Assembly (NCBI RefSeq): GCF_001428125.1
Contig: NZ_LMSM01000005.1
Coordinates: 191,701 to 255,700 of the forward strand
Direction of reading: 5' to 3'
Length of the DNA stretch: 64,000 nucleotides
Origin: Nocardioides sp. Soil774
Lineage (GTDB): Bacteria > Actinomycetota > Actinomycetes > Propionibacteriales > Nocardioidaceae
Position numbers and translations under genes: made by a program. Positions 44,505 through 53,169 of the stretch are shown here, piece after piece. A model generated the notes under the pieces. The model had not been told where the DNA came from. It did no database searches and was given only the letters and a program-made list of their open reading frames with translations. How positions within the stretch are numbered: position 1 is the stretch's first letter; each line of letters opens with the position of its first letter.

Positions 44505-44756
44505 ATGCCCTTGTTCATGGACGTCCACCACATGGATGGCGGGGTCGCGGTCGGCGACGTGGCGAAGGCCCACATGGCCGACCTGCAGGAACAGTCCCAG
44601 CACGGCGTGAACTACCTGAAGTACTGGGTCAACGAGGCCGAGGGCAAGATCTTCTGCCTCGTCGACGCACCCGACGCGGAGGCGGCCAACACCGTGCACC
44701 GCGAGGCGCACGGCCTGGTGGCCGACGAGATCTACGAGGTCGCCGAAGGGGCCTGA
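44505..44756 (+). CDS. DUF4242 / SCO4226-like small nickel-binding protein
   Basis: This 83-residue protein has the DUF4242 fold (MDVHHMDGGVAVGDVAKAHM, then GVNYLKYWVNEAEGKIFCLV and ANTVHREAHGLVADEIYEV). The His residues in VHH and HREAH correspond to the nickel site of SCO4226. The physiological role is not known. AAGGAGG lies 9 bases before the ATG at 44505, one of the clearest ribosome sites here. It converges with the aldehyde dehydrogenase gene, whose stop is 1 base away. Confidence 0.88.
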   Translation: MPLFMDVHHMDGGVAVGDVAKAHMADLQEQSQHGVNYLKYWVNEAEGKIFCLVDAPDAEAANTVHREAHGLVADEIYEVAEGA

Positions 44757-44757
44757 G

Positions 44758-46272
44758 TCACCGCAGCGTCTGCTTGCCCCCGTGCAGCAGGGTCACGAGC
44801 TGCGCGACCTTGCCGTCGGTGGCGGCGTCGCGCGCGAAGGACGTCAGGTTCATCACCGGCTTGAACCTCTGGCGGGTGATCGCCTTGGCGTAGGTGAACT
44901 CCTTGAGCCCGTCGGGGCCGTGGATGCGCCCGAAGCCCGACTGCCCGACCCCGCCGAACGGCAGGCCGGGCACGGCGGCGAAGGCGATCACGGAGTTCAC
45001 CGACGTCATCCCCGAGCGGATCCGGCGCGCGATCGCCGTGCCGTTGGCCCTGGAGAACACCGCGCCCGCGAGGCCGTACTCGGTCGCGTTGGTGAGTCGG
45101 ACCGCCTCGTCCATGTCAGCGACCGGGTTGATCGCCAGCGTGGGCCCGAAGGTCTCCTCGGTGATCTCGGTGGAGTCCTCCGGCACGTGGGTCAGGATCG
45201 TCGGCTGCACGAAGCGCTCGCCGACGGCGTCGGACCCGCCGAGCGCCACCTTCGCCCCCTTGGCGATCGCGTCGTCGAGGTGGCTCTTGATCACCCCGAG
45301 CTGCGAGGGCATCGTGATGGGGCCGATCTGCGCCTCCGAGTCGGCGCCGGCCCGCAGGCCGCGGGCCTGGTCGAGGATCTCGTCCATGAAGGCGTCGAAG
45401 ACCCGCTCGTGGACGTAGACGCGCTCGGTGCCGATGCAGGTCTGCCCGGCGTTGGACATGCCGCCCCACAGCGCGGCCTCGGCGGCCTTGGTCAGGTCGG
45501 CGTCCTCGTCGACGATGAGCGAGTCCTTGCCGCCGGCCTCGATGAGGACGGGCGTGAGGCGCTCCGCGCAGGCAGCCATCACGAGGCGTCCGGTCCGCGC
45601 CGAGCCGGTGAAGGCGAGCTTGTCGACCTTGGCGGTGCAGAGCGCGTTGCCGGTCTCCCCCAGCCCCGTCACCACCTGCAGCACGTCACGGCCGTGGGTG
45701 ACCTCTCTGAGGCTGTCGGCCAGCCACTGCCCGACGCCGGGCGTGTGCTCGCTGGGCTTGAACACCACCGTGTTGCCGGCCGCGAGCGCGTAGGCGATGG
45801 ACCCCATCGGCGTGAAGACGGGGTAGTTCCACGGGCCGATCACGCCCACCACGCCGAGCGGGTGGTAGGCCACCGATGCCGCCTGGTTGGCCATCAGCAG
45901 GCCAGGCGAGACCCGGCGCGGGCCGAGCACCTTCTTGGCGTGCTTGGCCGCCCACGCGATGTGGTCCACGGCCAGGACGATCTCGAGCTGGGCGTCGCCG
46001 TGCGGCTTGCCGGTCTCGCGGTGCACGAGGTCGGCGAGCTGGGCGATGCGCCGGGTGATGACGCTGCGCCAGGTCAGCAGGTGGTCGGCGCGCTCGTCGA
46101 AGGACAGCGCACCCCACCAGCCGGCCGCCTCGCGGGCGCGGGCGACGGCAGCCTCGACGTCCTCACGGCCGTGCACCGGGTGGGTGCCGACGACGTCGCC
46201 GGTGGCGGGGTCGAGCGAGTCGAAGGTCTGCGTGGCCGCGGCGGCAGCGCCGGGCTCGAGGGTCGTGGTCAT
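44758..46272 (-). CDS. Aldehyde dehydrogenase family protein
   Basis: This 504-residue NAD(P)+-dependent enzyme shows GPWNYPVFTPMG (about 142-153), the Glu in LIEAGGKDS, the catalytic Cys in GMSNAGQTCIGTERV and GLPFGGVGQSGFGR near the C-terminus. It oxidises aldehydes to acids. Its ATG overlaps the stop of the GMC oxidoreductase (ATGA), and the two enzymes could take an alcohol to its acid in two steps, as in the choline-to-betaine pathway. The substrate is not resolved. Confidence 0.93.
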   Translation of the reverse strand: MTTTLEPGAAAAATQTFDSLDPATGDVVGTHPVHGREDVEAAVARAREAAGWWGALSFDERADHLLTWRSVITRRIAQLADLVHRETGKPHGDAQLEIVLAVDHIAWAAKHAKKVLGPRRVSPGLLMANQAASVAYHPLGVVGVIGPWNYPVFTPMGSIAYALAAGNTVVFKPSEHTPGVGQWLADSLREVTHGRDVLQVVTGLGETGNALCTAKVDKLAFTGSARTGRLVMAACAERLTPVLIEAGGKDSLIVDEDADLTKAAEAALWGGMSNAGQTCIGTERVYVHERVFDAFMDEILDQARGLRAGADSEAQIGPITMPSQLGVIKSHLDDAIAKGAKVALGGSDAVGERFVQPTILTHVPEDSTEITEETFGPTLAINPVADMDEAVRLTNATEYGLAGAVFSRANGTAIARRIRSGMTSVNSVIAFAAVPGLPFGGVGQSGFGRIHGPDGLKEFTYAKAITRQRFKPVMNLTSFARDAATDGKVAQLVTLLHGGKQTLR

Positions 46273-47852
46273 CGGCTCTCCTTGAGGAGGTCGGCGCACT
46301 TCTCGCCGATCATGATGGTGGGGGCGTTGGTGTTGCCGCGGGGCACCCGCGGCATGACGGAGGCGTCGGCGACCCGCAGGCCCTCGACGCCGTGGACGCG
46401 GAGCTCGGGGTCGACCACGCTGCCCTCGACGGTGCCCATCGCGCACGTCGCCACGGGGTGGTAGAGCGTCTGCCCGAGCCGGCCGATGGCCTCGATGATC
46501 TCGTCGTCGCTGGGGTCCGCCGACGCGGGCACCCACGGCTCGGCGACGTACGTCGCGATCGGCCCCTGGCGCAGCACCTCGAGCGCGGTGCGGAACCCGC
46601 CGATCATGGCCTCGAGATCGGCCCGGTCGTCGAAGTAGCCCGGATCGATCTCGGGGTGCCAGGTGGGGTCGGCCGAGCGCAGCCGCACGTGGCCCGAGCT
46701 CTGCACGTTGACCAGCGTGACGGCAGTGGTCAGCGCGCGGCGTACGGGCTCGTGCATGCCGTTGTCGTAGAAGCCGGTCGGGGCGACGTGCAGCTGGATG
46801 TCGGGCAGGTCGAGGGACTCGTGGGAGCGGTAGAACGCGCCGGTCTCGGCCACGTTGGAGCTCAGCGGCCCCTTGCCGAGGGCCTTCCACTTCACCAGGT
46901 TGCCGAGGCCGAGCATCTCGGCGACGTCGGTGGTGTCCTTGGTGTAGCTCAGGATGCCCGACACCGGGTGGTCCTGGAGGTGCTGTCCGACACCGGGCGA
47001 CTCCACCACGACGTCGATGCCCATGTCGCGCAGGTGCGCGCCGGGGCCGATGCCGGAGAGCATCAGCAGCTGGGGGCTGTTGATCGCCCCGCCGCTGAGC
47101 ACGACCTCCGCCTCAGCCCGTACGACGTGGTCCTGGCCGCCGCGCGTGTAGGCCACGCCGACCGCACGGGTGCCCTCGAGGACGATCCGGGTGACGAAGG
47201 CCTCGGTGCGCACGACGAGGTTGGGCCGGCTCGAGGCGGGGTGGATGTAGGCGTCGGCCACCGACCAGCGACGCCCCTTCTTGCAGGTCACCTGGTAGAG
47301 GCCGACGCCTTCCTGCTCGGCGCCGTTGAAGTCGTCGTTGCGCTTGAGCCCGGCCGCCACGCCGGCCTCGATGAACGCGGTGCTGAGCTCGTGGTTGTAG
47401 GACCGGTCCTCCACGTGCAGCGGACCGTCGGTGCCGTGGAAGGGCCCGCCGAGGCGGGTGTTGCCCTCGGCGCGGACGAAGTAGGGCAGGACGTCGTCGA
47501 AGCCCCACCCGGTCGCGCCGTAGGCGTCACGCCACTCGTCGTAGTCGGCGTGGTTGCCGCGGATGTAGATCATCGCGTTCATCGACGAGCACCCGCCGAG
47601 GGCCTTCATCCGCGGCCAGTAGGCACGGCGGCCGTCGAGATGCTTCTGCGGCGTCGTCTCGTAGTTCCAGTCCCACTTGGTCTTGAACAGCATCGAGAAG
47701 GCCAGTGGCATGTGGATGTTGTCGTCGTCGTCGGCCGGGCCGGCCTCCAGCAGCAGCACCCTGACCTGCGGGTCCTCGCTCAGGCGGGCAGCGACCACAC
47801 CGCCCGCGCTGCCCGATCCGATGACGATGTAGTCGAATGTCTCCTCGGGCAT
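46269..47852 (-). CDS. GMC-family FAD oxidoreductase (choline dehydrogenase-like)
   Basis: This 527-residue flavoenzyme has the FAD motif IVIGSGSAGGVVAARLSE (about 9-26), the GMC signature MKALGGCSSMNAMIYIRG (about 81-98) and the C-terminal HPVATCAMG with RVPRGNTNAPTIMIGEK. It oxidises a primary alcohol with FAD. The ATG has GGGAGTG just upstream. The pairing with the aldehyde dehydrogenase recalls betA-betB, but its substrate may be another alcohol, so I give no symbol. Confidence 0.92.
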   Translation of the reverse strand: MPEETFDYIVIGSGSAGGVVAARLSEDPQVRVLLLEAGPADDDDNIHMPLAFSMLFKTKWDWNYETTPQKHLDGRRAYWPRMKALGGCSSMNAMIYIRGNHADYDEWRDAYGATGWGFDDVLPYFVRAEGNTRLGGPFHGTDGPLHVEDRSYNHELSTAFIEAGVAAGLKRNDDFNGAEQEGVGLYQVTCKKGRRWSVADAYIHPASSRPNLVVRTEAFVTRIVLEGTRAVGVAYTRGGQDHVVRAEAEVVLSGGAINSPQLLMLSGIGPGAHLRDMGIDVVVESPGVGQHLQDHPVSGILSYTKDTTDVAEMLGLGNLVKWKALGKGPLSSNVAETGAFYRSHESLDLPDIQLHVAPTGFYDNGMHEPVRRALTTAVTLVNVQSSGHVRLRSADPTWHPEIDPGYFDDRADLEAMIGGFRTALEVLRQGPIATYVAEPWVPASADPSDDEIIEAIGRLGQTLYHPVATCAMGTVEGSVVDPELRVHGVEGLRVADASVMPRVPRGNTNAPTIMIGEKCADLLKESR

Positions 47853-47998
47853 GGCACTCCCTGTCGGCCTGTGACGCGGACCACAAACCTACGGCCGGGG
47901 CGACCGCGACACAACCACTGTCAGGGTCGAGTCAGGATCGCGGAGCTCGTGTTCCGGATACTGGCACGTCGACCCCACGATGTGTGCGGGGAGGACGG

Positions 47999-48520
47999 TC
48001 AGGTGCTCGCGGGCCACGCCCGGCCCATGATCACCTGGTCGACGCCCAGACCCGGGCCCACGACGGCCCACCCGGTCGAGCGGTACAGCCGTCGCGCGGG
48101 GTCGGCGGGGTCTGCCGAGGTCATCAGCAGCCAGCGCGGCTGGTCGAGGCCGTCCGTGAGGGCCGCCATGAGCCGCCGCCCGACGCCCGACCCCCGAGCC
48201 GGCTCATCGACACCGATGCTGACCAGCTCGAAGTGGCCGCCGAGCCAGTCGTCGGCCACAGCTGGGTGCAGCACCTTGCCGGCATGGTCGGTCCACCACT
48301 GGCCGTGCTCGCCGGTGTAGCCGTAGGCGAAGCCCACGATGAGCCCGTCGGTGCGCGCGAGCGCCAGCCGGAACCCCTCGCGCGTCGCGTGGCGTTCCCA
48401 GACCTGATCGCGCCATCTGTCGATGTCATCGAAGTCGTCGAACACGCGGCGGTAGAGCGGCCAGAGCTCGTCGTCGACGAGTGGATCGTCGGCGGTGTGC
48501 ATCACCGAGACCTCCAGCAT
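47999..48520 (-). CDS. GNAT family N-acetyltransferase
   Basis: This protein of about 173 residues has an acetyl-CoA-binding helix, SIGVDEPARGSGVGRRLMAA (about 101-120), and the strand/loop DGLDQPRWLLMTSADPADPA that follow in GNAT folds. The acceptor is unknown. The ATG at 48520 overlaps the stop of parE by one base (TGATG), so the gene is translated after parE. An alternative ATG six codons later is possible. Confidence 0.8.
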   Translation of the reverse strand: MLEVSVMHTADDPLVDDELWPLYRRVFDDFDDIDRWRDQVWERHATREGFRLALARTDGLIVGFAYGYTGEHGQWWTDHAGKVLHPAVADDWLGGHFELVSIGVDEPARGSGVGRRLMAALTDGLDQPRWLLMTSADPADPARRLYRSTGWAVVGPGLGVDQVIMGRAWPAST

Positions 48521-50592
48521 CAGGCGTCCAAGGTGTCGACGTCGACCTCGTAGGCGCCCTGCACGATGAACTCCTTGCGGGGCGCGACGTCGGAGCCCAT
48601 CAGCAGCTCGAAGACCCGGCTGGCCTCGTCGACGTCGTCGATCGTGAGCTTGCGCAGCGTGCGGTGGCGCGGGTCCATGGTCGTCTCGGCCAGCTGGTCG
48701 GCGTCCATCTCGCCCAGGCCCTTGTAGCGCTGGACCGGATCCTTCCAGCGGACGTTCTTCCTCTTCAGCTCGGCGAGCTTGCGCTGCAGCTCGTCGTCGG
48801 AATAGGTGTAGATGTACTTGTCCATCCCCTTCTTGGGGTTGGACAGCTCGATGCGGTGCAGCGGCGGCACGGCCGAGTAGAGGCGGCCGTCGCGCACCAG
48901 GTCGGGCATGTACTTGAAGAACAGCGTCGCCAGGAGGCACCGGATGTGGGCGCCGTCGGAGTCGGCGTCGGCCATCAGGATGATCCGGCCGTAGCGCGCC
49001 GCCTCGAGCTCGAACGTACGGCCCGACCCGGCGCCGACGACCTGGATGATCGAGGCGCACTCGGTGTTCTTGAGCATGTCGCCGACGGTGGCCTTCTGCA
49101 CGTTGAGGATCTTGCCGCGGATCGGCAGGAGCGCCTGGAACTCGCTACTGCGGGCCGCCTTGGCGGTGCCCATCGCCGAGTCGCCCTCGACGATGAACAG
49201 CTCCGTGCGCTCGGTGTCGGTGCTGCGGCAGTCGAACAGCTTGGCCGGCAGCGCTGACGACTCGAGGGCGTTCTTGCGCCGCTGGTTCTCCTTGTGCTGG
49301 CGCGCGGCCAGCCGGGTCTTGGAGGCCGCCGCGACCTTTTCCATCAGCAGCTTGGCCTGGGCCTTCTCGGCCCGCTTGGTCGACGTCAGGAACGCCTTGA
49401 GCTCGCCGGCGACGACCTTGCGCACGACACCGCGCGCGGCCGGGGTGCCGAGGATCTCCTTGGTCTGGCCCTCGAACTGCGGCTCGGCGAGGCGCACGGT
49501 CACCACCGCGGTCAGGCCCTCGAGCACGTCGTCCTTGATGACGTCGGCATCAGCGGCCTTGAGCACCTTGGCGGCGCGCATCGCGTCGTTGAAGGTCTTG
49601 GTGAGCGCGCTCTCGAAGCCGCTCACGTGGGTGCCGCCCTTGGGGGTGGCGATCACGTTGACGAAGCTGCGCACCTCGGTGTCGTACGCCGTGTCCCACC
49701 GGACCGCGACGTCGACGGTCAGCTCGCGCTCGACCTCCTGCGGCGTCATGTGGCCCTTGTCGTCGAGCAGCGGCACGGTCTCGGTGAAGGTGTCCATGCC
49801 CTGCAGGCGCAGGATGTCGGTGACGGGCTCGCCGTGGGAGAGGTACTCGACGAACTCGGCGATGCCGCCGTCGTGGCGGAACTTCTCCTCGGTCGGGGTG
49901 CCGTCACGCTGGTCGCGGATGACCAGCTCCAGGCCTGGCACGATGTACGACGTCTGGCGGGCGCGGCCGAGCAGGCCCTCCATCTCGAAGCGGGCGTCCT
50001 TGGTGAAGACCTGCTTGTCGGGCCAGAACCGGATCCGGGTGCCGGTCTTGCCCTTGGCGACACGCTTGCCCTTGCGGGTGAGGCCGGAGGCCGGCGTGAA
50101 GGGTGCGTCGGGGCCGTCGCCGTCGAAGACGCCCGGCACCCCGCGCTGGAACGACAGGCCCTGCTGGGCCGGCGAGCGGTCGACGTCGATGTCCATGCGG
50201 GACGACAGGGCGTTGACCACCGAGAGTCCCACCCCGTGGAGGCCGCCGGTGGCGACGTAGGACCCGCCACCGAACTTGCCGCCCGCGTGCAGCTTGGTCG
50301 CGACCACCTCGACCCCCGACAGGCCCGTCTTGGGCTCCTTGTCGGTGGGGATGCCGCGGCCGTCGTCGTGCACCTCGACCGAGCCGTCGTCGTGCAGCGT
50401 CACCTCGACGCGATGCGCGACGCCGGCCAGCGCCTCGTCGACGCCGTTGTCGATGATCTCCCACAGGCAGTGCATCAGGCCGCGGGTGTCGGTCGAGCCG
50501 ATGTACATGCCCGGCCGCTTGCGCACCGCGTCGAGGCCCTCGAGGACCAGGAGGTGTGCTGCGTTGTAGGTGTTGTCTGCCGGTGCTGCCAC
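48520..50592 (-). CDS. parE: DNA topoisomerase IV subunit B
   Basis: The ATPase subunit of topoisomerase IV. The 690 residues show the GHKL site (EIIDNGVDEALAG, VEVHDDGRGIPTDK, GGLHGVGLSVVNALS), the transducer domain and the TOPRIM metal motifs (VEGDSAMGTAKAAR, MADADSDGAHIRCLL, KGLGEMDADQLAETT). I chose the GTG at 50592 because AGGACG lies just upstream and the TAGTGT hexamer at 50633-50638 would start transcription inside the longer frame. The A subunit is 7.3 kb away, on the other strand. Confidence 0.9.
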   Translation of the reverse strand: MAAPADNTYNAAHLLVLEGLDAVRKRPGMYIGSTDTRGLMHCLWEIIDNGVDEALAGVAHRVEVTLHDDGSVEVHDDGRGIPTDKEPKTGLSGVEVVATKLHAGGKFGGGSYVATGGLHGVGLSVVNALSSRMDIDVDRSPAQQGLSFQRGVPGVFDGDGPDAPFTPASGLTRKGKRVAKGKTGTRIRFWPDKQVFTKDARFEMEGLLGRARQTSYIVPGLELVIRDQRDGTPTEEKFRHDGGIAEFVEYLSHGEPVTDILRLQGMDTFTETVPLLDDKGHMTPQEVERELTVDVAVRWDTAYDTEVRSFVNVIATPKGGTHVSGFESALTKTFNDAMRAAKVLKAADADVIKDDVLEGLTAVVTVRLAEPQFEGQTKEILGTPAARGVVRKVVAGELKAFLTSTKRAEKAQAKLLMEKVAAASKTRLAARQHKENQRRKNALESSALPAKLFDCRSTDTERTELFIVEGDSAMGTAKAARSSEFQALLPIRGKILNVQKATVGDMLKNTECASIIQVVGAGSGRTFELEAARYGRIILMADADSDGAHIRCLLATLFFKYMPDLVRDGRLYSAVPPLHRIELSNPKKGMDKYIYTYSDDELQRKLAELKRKNVRWKDPVQRYKGLGEMDADQLAETTMDPRHRTLRKLTIDDVDEASRVFELLMGSDVAPRKEFIVQGAYEVDVDTLDA

Positions 50593-50632
50593 GGACGTCC
50601 TGTCTGGTGCGGGTGCTGCTGCGAACACGGTG

Positions 50633-50638
50633 ACACTA
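50633..50638 (-). promoter_or_regulatory. Candidate -10 box of parE
   Basis: TAGTGT on the minus strand. It implies a leader of about 35 bases to the GTG at 50592, which supports that start over the GTG at 50628. Confidence 0.4.
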
Positions 50639-50658
50639 CCCGCGACACGCCGCAGCAC

Positions 50659-50878
50659 CGCGCAGGCACGCCTGCCCCCGGAGGGGTCGCCGCAGGGCTA
50701 GCGTGGCACCCACACCAGGTCTCACTTCGGCAACGGCTCGTCCACCTTGAGGACAACACCAGCGGCGGAGGGTGTGACGTGATTGACTTGAAGTCGTTCT
50801 CGAACTGCACCGCCGGTGGGAATCTTTGCCCCACTGGCTACGTTGGGCCAGACACCGATGAACAGAAATGAGGCTGAC
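50659..50878. other. Intergenic region between parE and the DUF7455 gene
   Basis: About 220 bases with no gene that I can support. It holds the opposing promoters of parE and the DUF7455 gene. TTGACT at about 50784 could be a -35, but I could not pair it with a good -10. Confidence 0.4.
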
Positions 50879-51082
50879 GTGACCACTGCCACCGCACCCA
50901 CCCAGGCCGTCCTGACGGCCGGTGACCGCTGCGACCGTTGCGGCGCCCAGGCCTACCTCCGCGTGGAGCTCCAGTCCGGAGGTGAGCTGCTCTTCTGCGC
51001 CCACCACGCACGCGAGCACGGCGAGAAGCTCCGCGAGGTCGCGGCCGCCGTCCACGACGAGACGCACAAGCTCGACGCCTGA
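50879..51082 (+). CDS. DUF7455 zinc-ribbon-like small protein
   Basis: This 67-residue protein has two Cys/His pairs (CDRCGAQAYLRV and LFCAHHAREHGEKL) that should bind one zinc ion. It is the small actinobacterial protein often found near gyrB/parE genes, with no known function. I chose the GTG at 50879 because GAGG lies 6 bases before it; an ATG seven codons earlier (50858) is possible. A strong hairpin follows 24 bases after its stop. Confidence 0.85.
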   Translation: MTTATAPTQAVLTAGDRCDRCGAQAYLRVELQSGGELLFCAHHAREHGEKLREVAAAVHDETHKLDA

Positions 51083-51105
51083 GCACCTTCCACCCCTTCT
51101 TCCAG

Positions 51106-51134
51106 ACGGCCCCGGACACGCTCTCCGGGGCCGT
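51106..51134 (+). terminator. Hairpin terminator after the DUF7455 gene
   Basis: ACGGCCCCGGA (51106-51116) and TCCGGGGCCGT (51124-51134) form a perfect 11-base stem around a 7-base loop, followed by a short T-containing stretch. Confidence 0.8.
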
Positions 51135-51187
51135 TCTGCGTCCGGGGCGCGGGCCCGACCGGTTCTGGCGTCTGGGAGGGTTGACCC

Positions 51188-51664
51188 GTGAGCGCCACCG
51201 AGATCCTCCTCGCCCTTGCGATCGCCGTCGGCATCGTGGGGGTGGTCGTGCCCGTGCTGCCCGGCACCGTCCTCGTGCTCGCGGCGGTCCTGGTCTGGGC
51301 CCTCGACATCGGCACGGCGACCGCGTGGGCCGTCTTCGCCGTCGCCGCCACCCTCCTCGTCGCCGGCTCGGTCGTGAAGTACCTCGTGCCGGGCCGTCGG
51401 CTCAAGGCGTCGGGCGTGCCCAGCCGGACGCTGCTGGCCGGGGCCCTGCTGGGCTTCGTCGGCTTCTTCGTGGTGCCGGTCGTCGGGGTGCTGATCGGTT
51501 TCGTGTTGGGCATCTACCTCGCCGAGCGCGCCCGGGTGGGAGGGGCGGCGGCCTGGCCCTCGACCCGCCACGCCCTGCGCGCCGTCGGGGTCTCGATCCT
51601 CATCGAGCTCGTCGCCGCGTGCCTGGCCGCGGTGGTGTGGGCGCTCGGCGTGGTCGTCACCTGA
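51188..51664 (+). CDS. DUF456 membrane protein
   Basis: This 158-residue protein has four to five membrane segments, beginning EILLALAIAVGIVGVVVPVL (about 5-24). The family motif GVVVPVLPGTVLVLAAVL is present. DUF456 members are of unknown function; some look like small exporters. The GTG at 51188 starts the gene. The next gene starts in its stop codon (TGATG), so the two are translated together. Confidence 0.85.
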   Translation: MSATEILLALAIAVGIVGVVVPVLPGTVLVLAAVLVWALDIGTATAWAVFAVAATLLVAGSVVKYLVPGRRLKASGVPSRTLLAGALLGFVGFFVVPVVGVLIGFVLGIYLAERARVGGAAAWPSTRHALRAVGVSILIELVAACLAAVVWALGVVVT

Positions 51665-52491
51665 TGGCGGTCGTCCTGGCGCTCCTCGCGTCGGTGGCCT
51701 ACGGCCTGTCCGACTTCGTCGGCGGCCACGCGTCACGTCGTACGTCGGCGTGGCCGGTGGCGTTCGTCGGCGCGCTCGCCGCGCTCGTCGGCGCAGGCGT
51801 CCTCACGCTCGTGACCGGCGGCTCCCCCACCCGCGCCGACCTGTGGTGGGGCGCCCTCGCCGGGATCGGCACCGGCGCCGGCGGGGCCTTCCTCTACCGC
51901 GGGCTGGCCGCGGGTCGCATGGGCGTGGTGGCGCCGATCTCGGCCGTGGGCGCCGCGCTGCTGCCGGTGTGCGTGGGCGTCGCGACCGGCGAGCGCCCCG
52001 ACCTGCTGGTGTGGCTGGGCATCGCTGCCGCGGTCCCGGGGATCTGGCTGGTCAGCCGGGAGCCCGGCGCCTCCGGCGAGCTGGCCGCGGGGATCGTCGA
52101 CGGCCTCCTGGCCGGCCTCGGGTTCGGCCTGCTGTTCGCCGCGATGGGCCAGGTGCCCGAGGAGGCCGGCTTCGCGCCCCTTGCCCTGGCCCAGGCAGTC
52201 GGCGTGGCGTGCGTGGCGGGGACCGCCTCGGTGCTGCGCGGACGATGGCTCCCGTGGCACCCGACCCAGCTCTGGGGCGCCGCTTCCGGTCTGCTGGCCA
52301 CCGCTGCCGCCGCGCTGTTCCTGCTGGCGACGCAGAGCGGGCTGCTGACCGTCGCCTCGGTGCTCACCTCGCTCTACCCCGCGATCACGATCGCGCTGGC
52401 TGCCGTCGTGCTGCGCGAGCGGATCCACGGGGCCCAGGGGGTCGGGCTCGTGCTGTGCGGGATCGCCGTGGGGCTCGTGGCCGCAGCCTGA
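51664..52491 (+). CDS. EamA/DMT-family transporter
   Basis: This 275-residue protein has about 10 membrane segments arranged as two EamA repeats (first about 1-135, second about 140-275). GVVAPISAVGAALLPV and VASVLTSLYPAITIALA are the repeat helices with Pro kinks typical of drug/metabolite exporters. The substrate is unknown. It starts at the TGATG overlap with the DUF456 gene. Confidence 0.87.
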   Translation: MAVVLALLASVAYGLSDFVGGHASRRTSAWPVAFVGALAALVGAGVLTLVTGGSPTRADLWWGALAGIGTGAGGAFLYRGLAAGRMGVVAPISAVGAALLPVCVGVATGERPDLLVWLGIAAAVPGIWLVSREPGASGELAAGIVDGLLAGLGFGLLFAAMGQVPEEAGFAPLALAQAVGVACVAGTASVLRGRWLPWHPTQLWGAASGLLATAAAALFLLATQSGLLTVASVLTSLYPAITIALAAVVLRERIHGAQGVGLVLCGIAVGLVAAA

Positions 52492-52503
52492 GCCCCGGCC
52501 GCC

Positions 52504-53046
52504 TCAGACGCCGAGGCCCGAGGCCACCGGCAGGCTCCAGCGGTGCCGCTTGGGCGCCCAGTCGATCACCGGGTGGGAACCGTCGGCCTGGTCGACCATC
52601 TTGGCCGAGACCCGCACCGAGGGCACGCGGTCGAAGCACGCACGGCTGATGCGGGCGCGGAACACGTCGCGGCCCCACCGCGGGCGTGCGGCGTAGTCGC
52701 AATCGACGCGCTGGTCACCGCCCCGCCAGCCGTCCGCCTTGGTGAGGACGTAGTCTGTGCCGTCGCCGAGCCCGCTGCTCAGGACGTACTCCGGGCCGGC
52801 GACGTCGCGGTCGGTGTCGATGAAGACCGACACGCTGGCCGCGCTGGAGCGCATCAGCTCGGTGAAGCGCACCTTCACCAGCAGGTTGTCGGTGCCGTGG
52901 TTGGCCTCGAGCGCGACGATGTCGGTCAGCGACGCCGTCGCGTCGGCCGGGTCGTCGATGCTGTAGAACTCCGCGTGCGCCGGGGCGGCGACCAGTGCGG
53001 CGAGGGCGAGCGCGGTGCCGGCGGTCAGTGCGGTCCGAGATCTCAT
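52504..53046 (-). CDS. Secreted protein of unknown function
   Basis: This 180-residue protein has a clear Sec signal peptide with cleavage near AHA-EFYS (about residue 25-26). The mature part is rich in beta strands (VKVRFTELMRSSAASVSVFI, DYVLTKADGWRGGD) and has three Cys, two of which (DCDYAARP, RACFDRVP) may form a disulfide. I do not recognise the family. The ATG at 53046 was chosen over an upstream frame because it starts the signal peptide. It converges with the EamA gene, 13 bases away. Confidence 0.75.
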   Translation of the reverse strand: MRSRTALTAGTALALAALVAAPAHAEFYSIDDPADATASLTDIVALEANHGTDNLLVKVRFTELMRSSAASVSVFIDTDRDVAGPEYVLSSGLGDGTDYVLTKADGWRGGDQRVDCDYAARPRWGRDVFRARISRACFDRVPSVRVSAKMVDQADGSHPVIDWAPKRHRWSLPVASGLGV

Positions 53047-53118
53047 GTCCTGAGTGTCGCATCCCCCACCGACGCCCGGGTCCACCCGATGGTAGGGGGC
53101 GCGGGTTCCCCGAAATGA

Positions 53119-53151
53119 CGAGCAGCGCCGCCGTGGTGGCGACGCTGCTCG
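53119..53151. terminator. Hairpin downstream of rpoD
   Basis: CGAGCAGCG (53119-53127) pairs with CGCTGCTCG (53143-53151), and the inner CGCC...GGCG pairs as well, giving a long interrupted stem. It lies 18 bases after the rpoD stop at 53170 and is its likely terminator. Confidence 0.65.
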
Positions 53152-53169
53152 CGAAGGTGCTGTTCGAGG

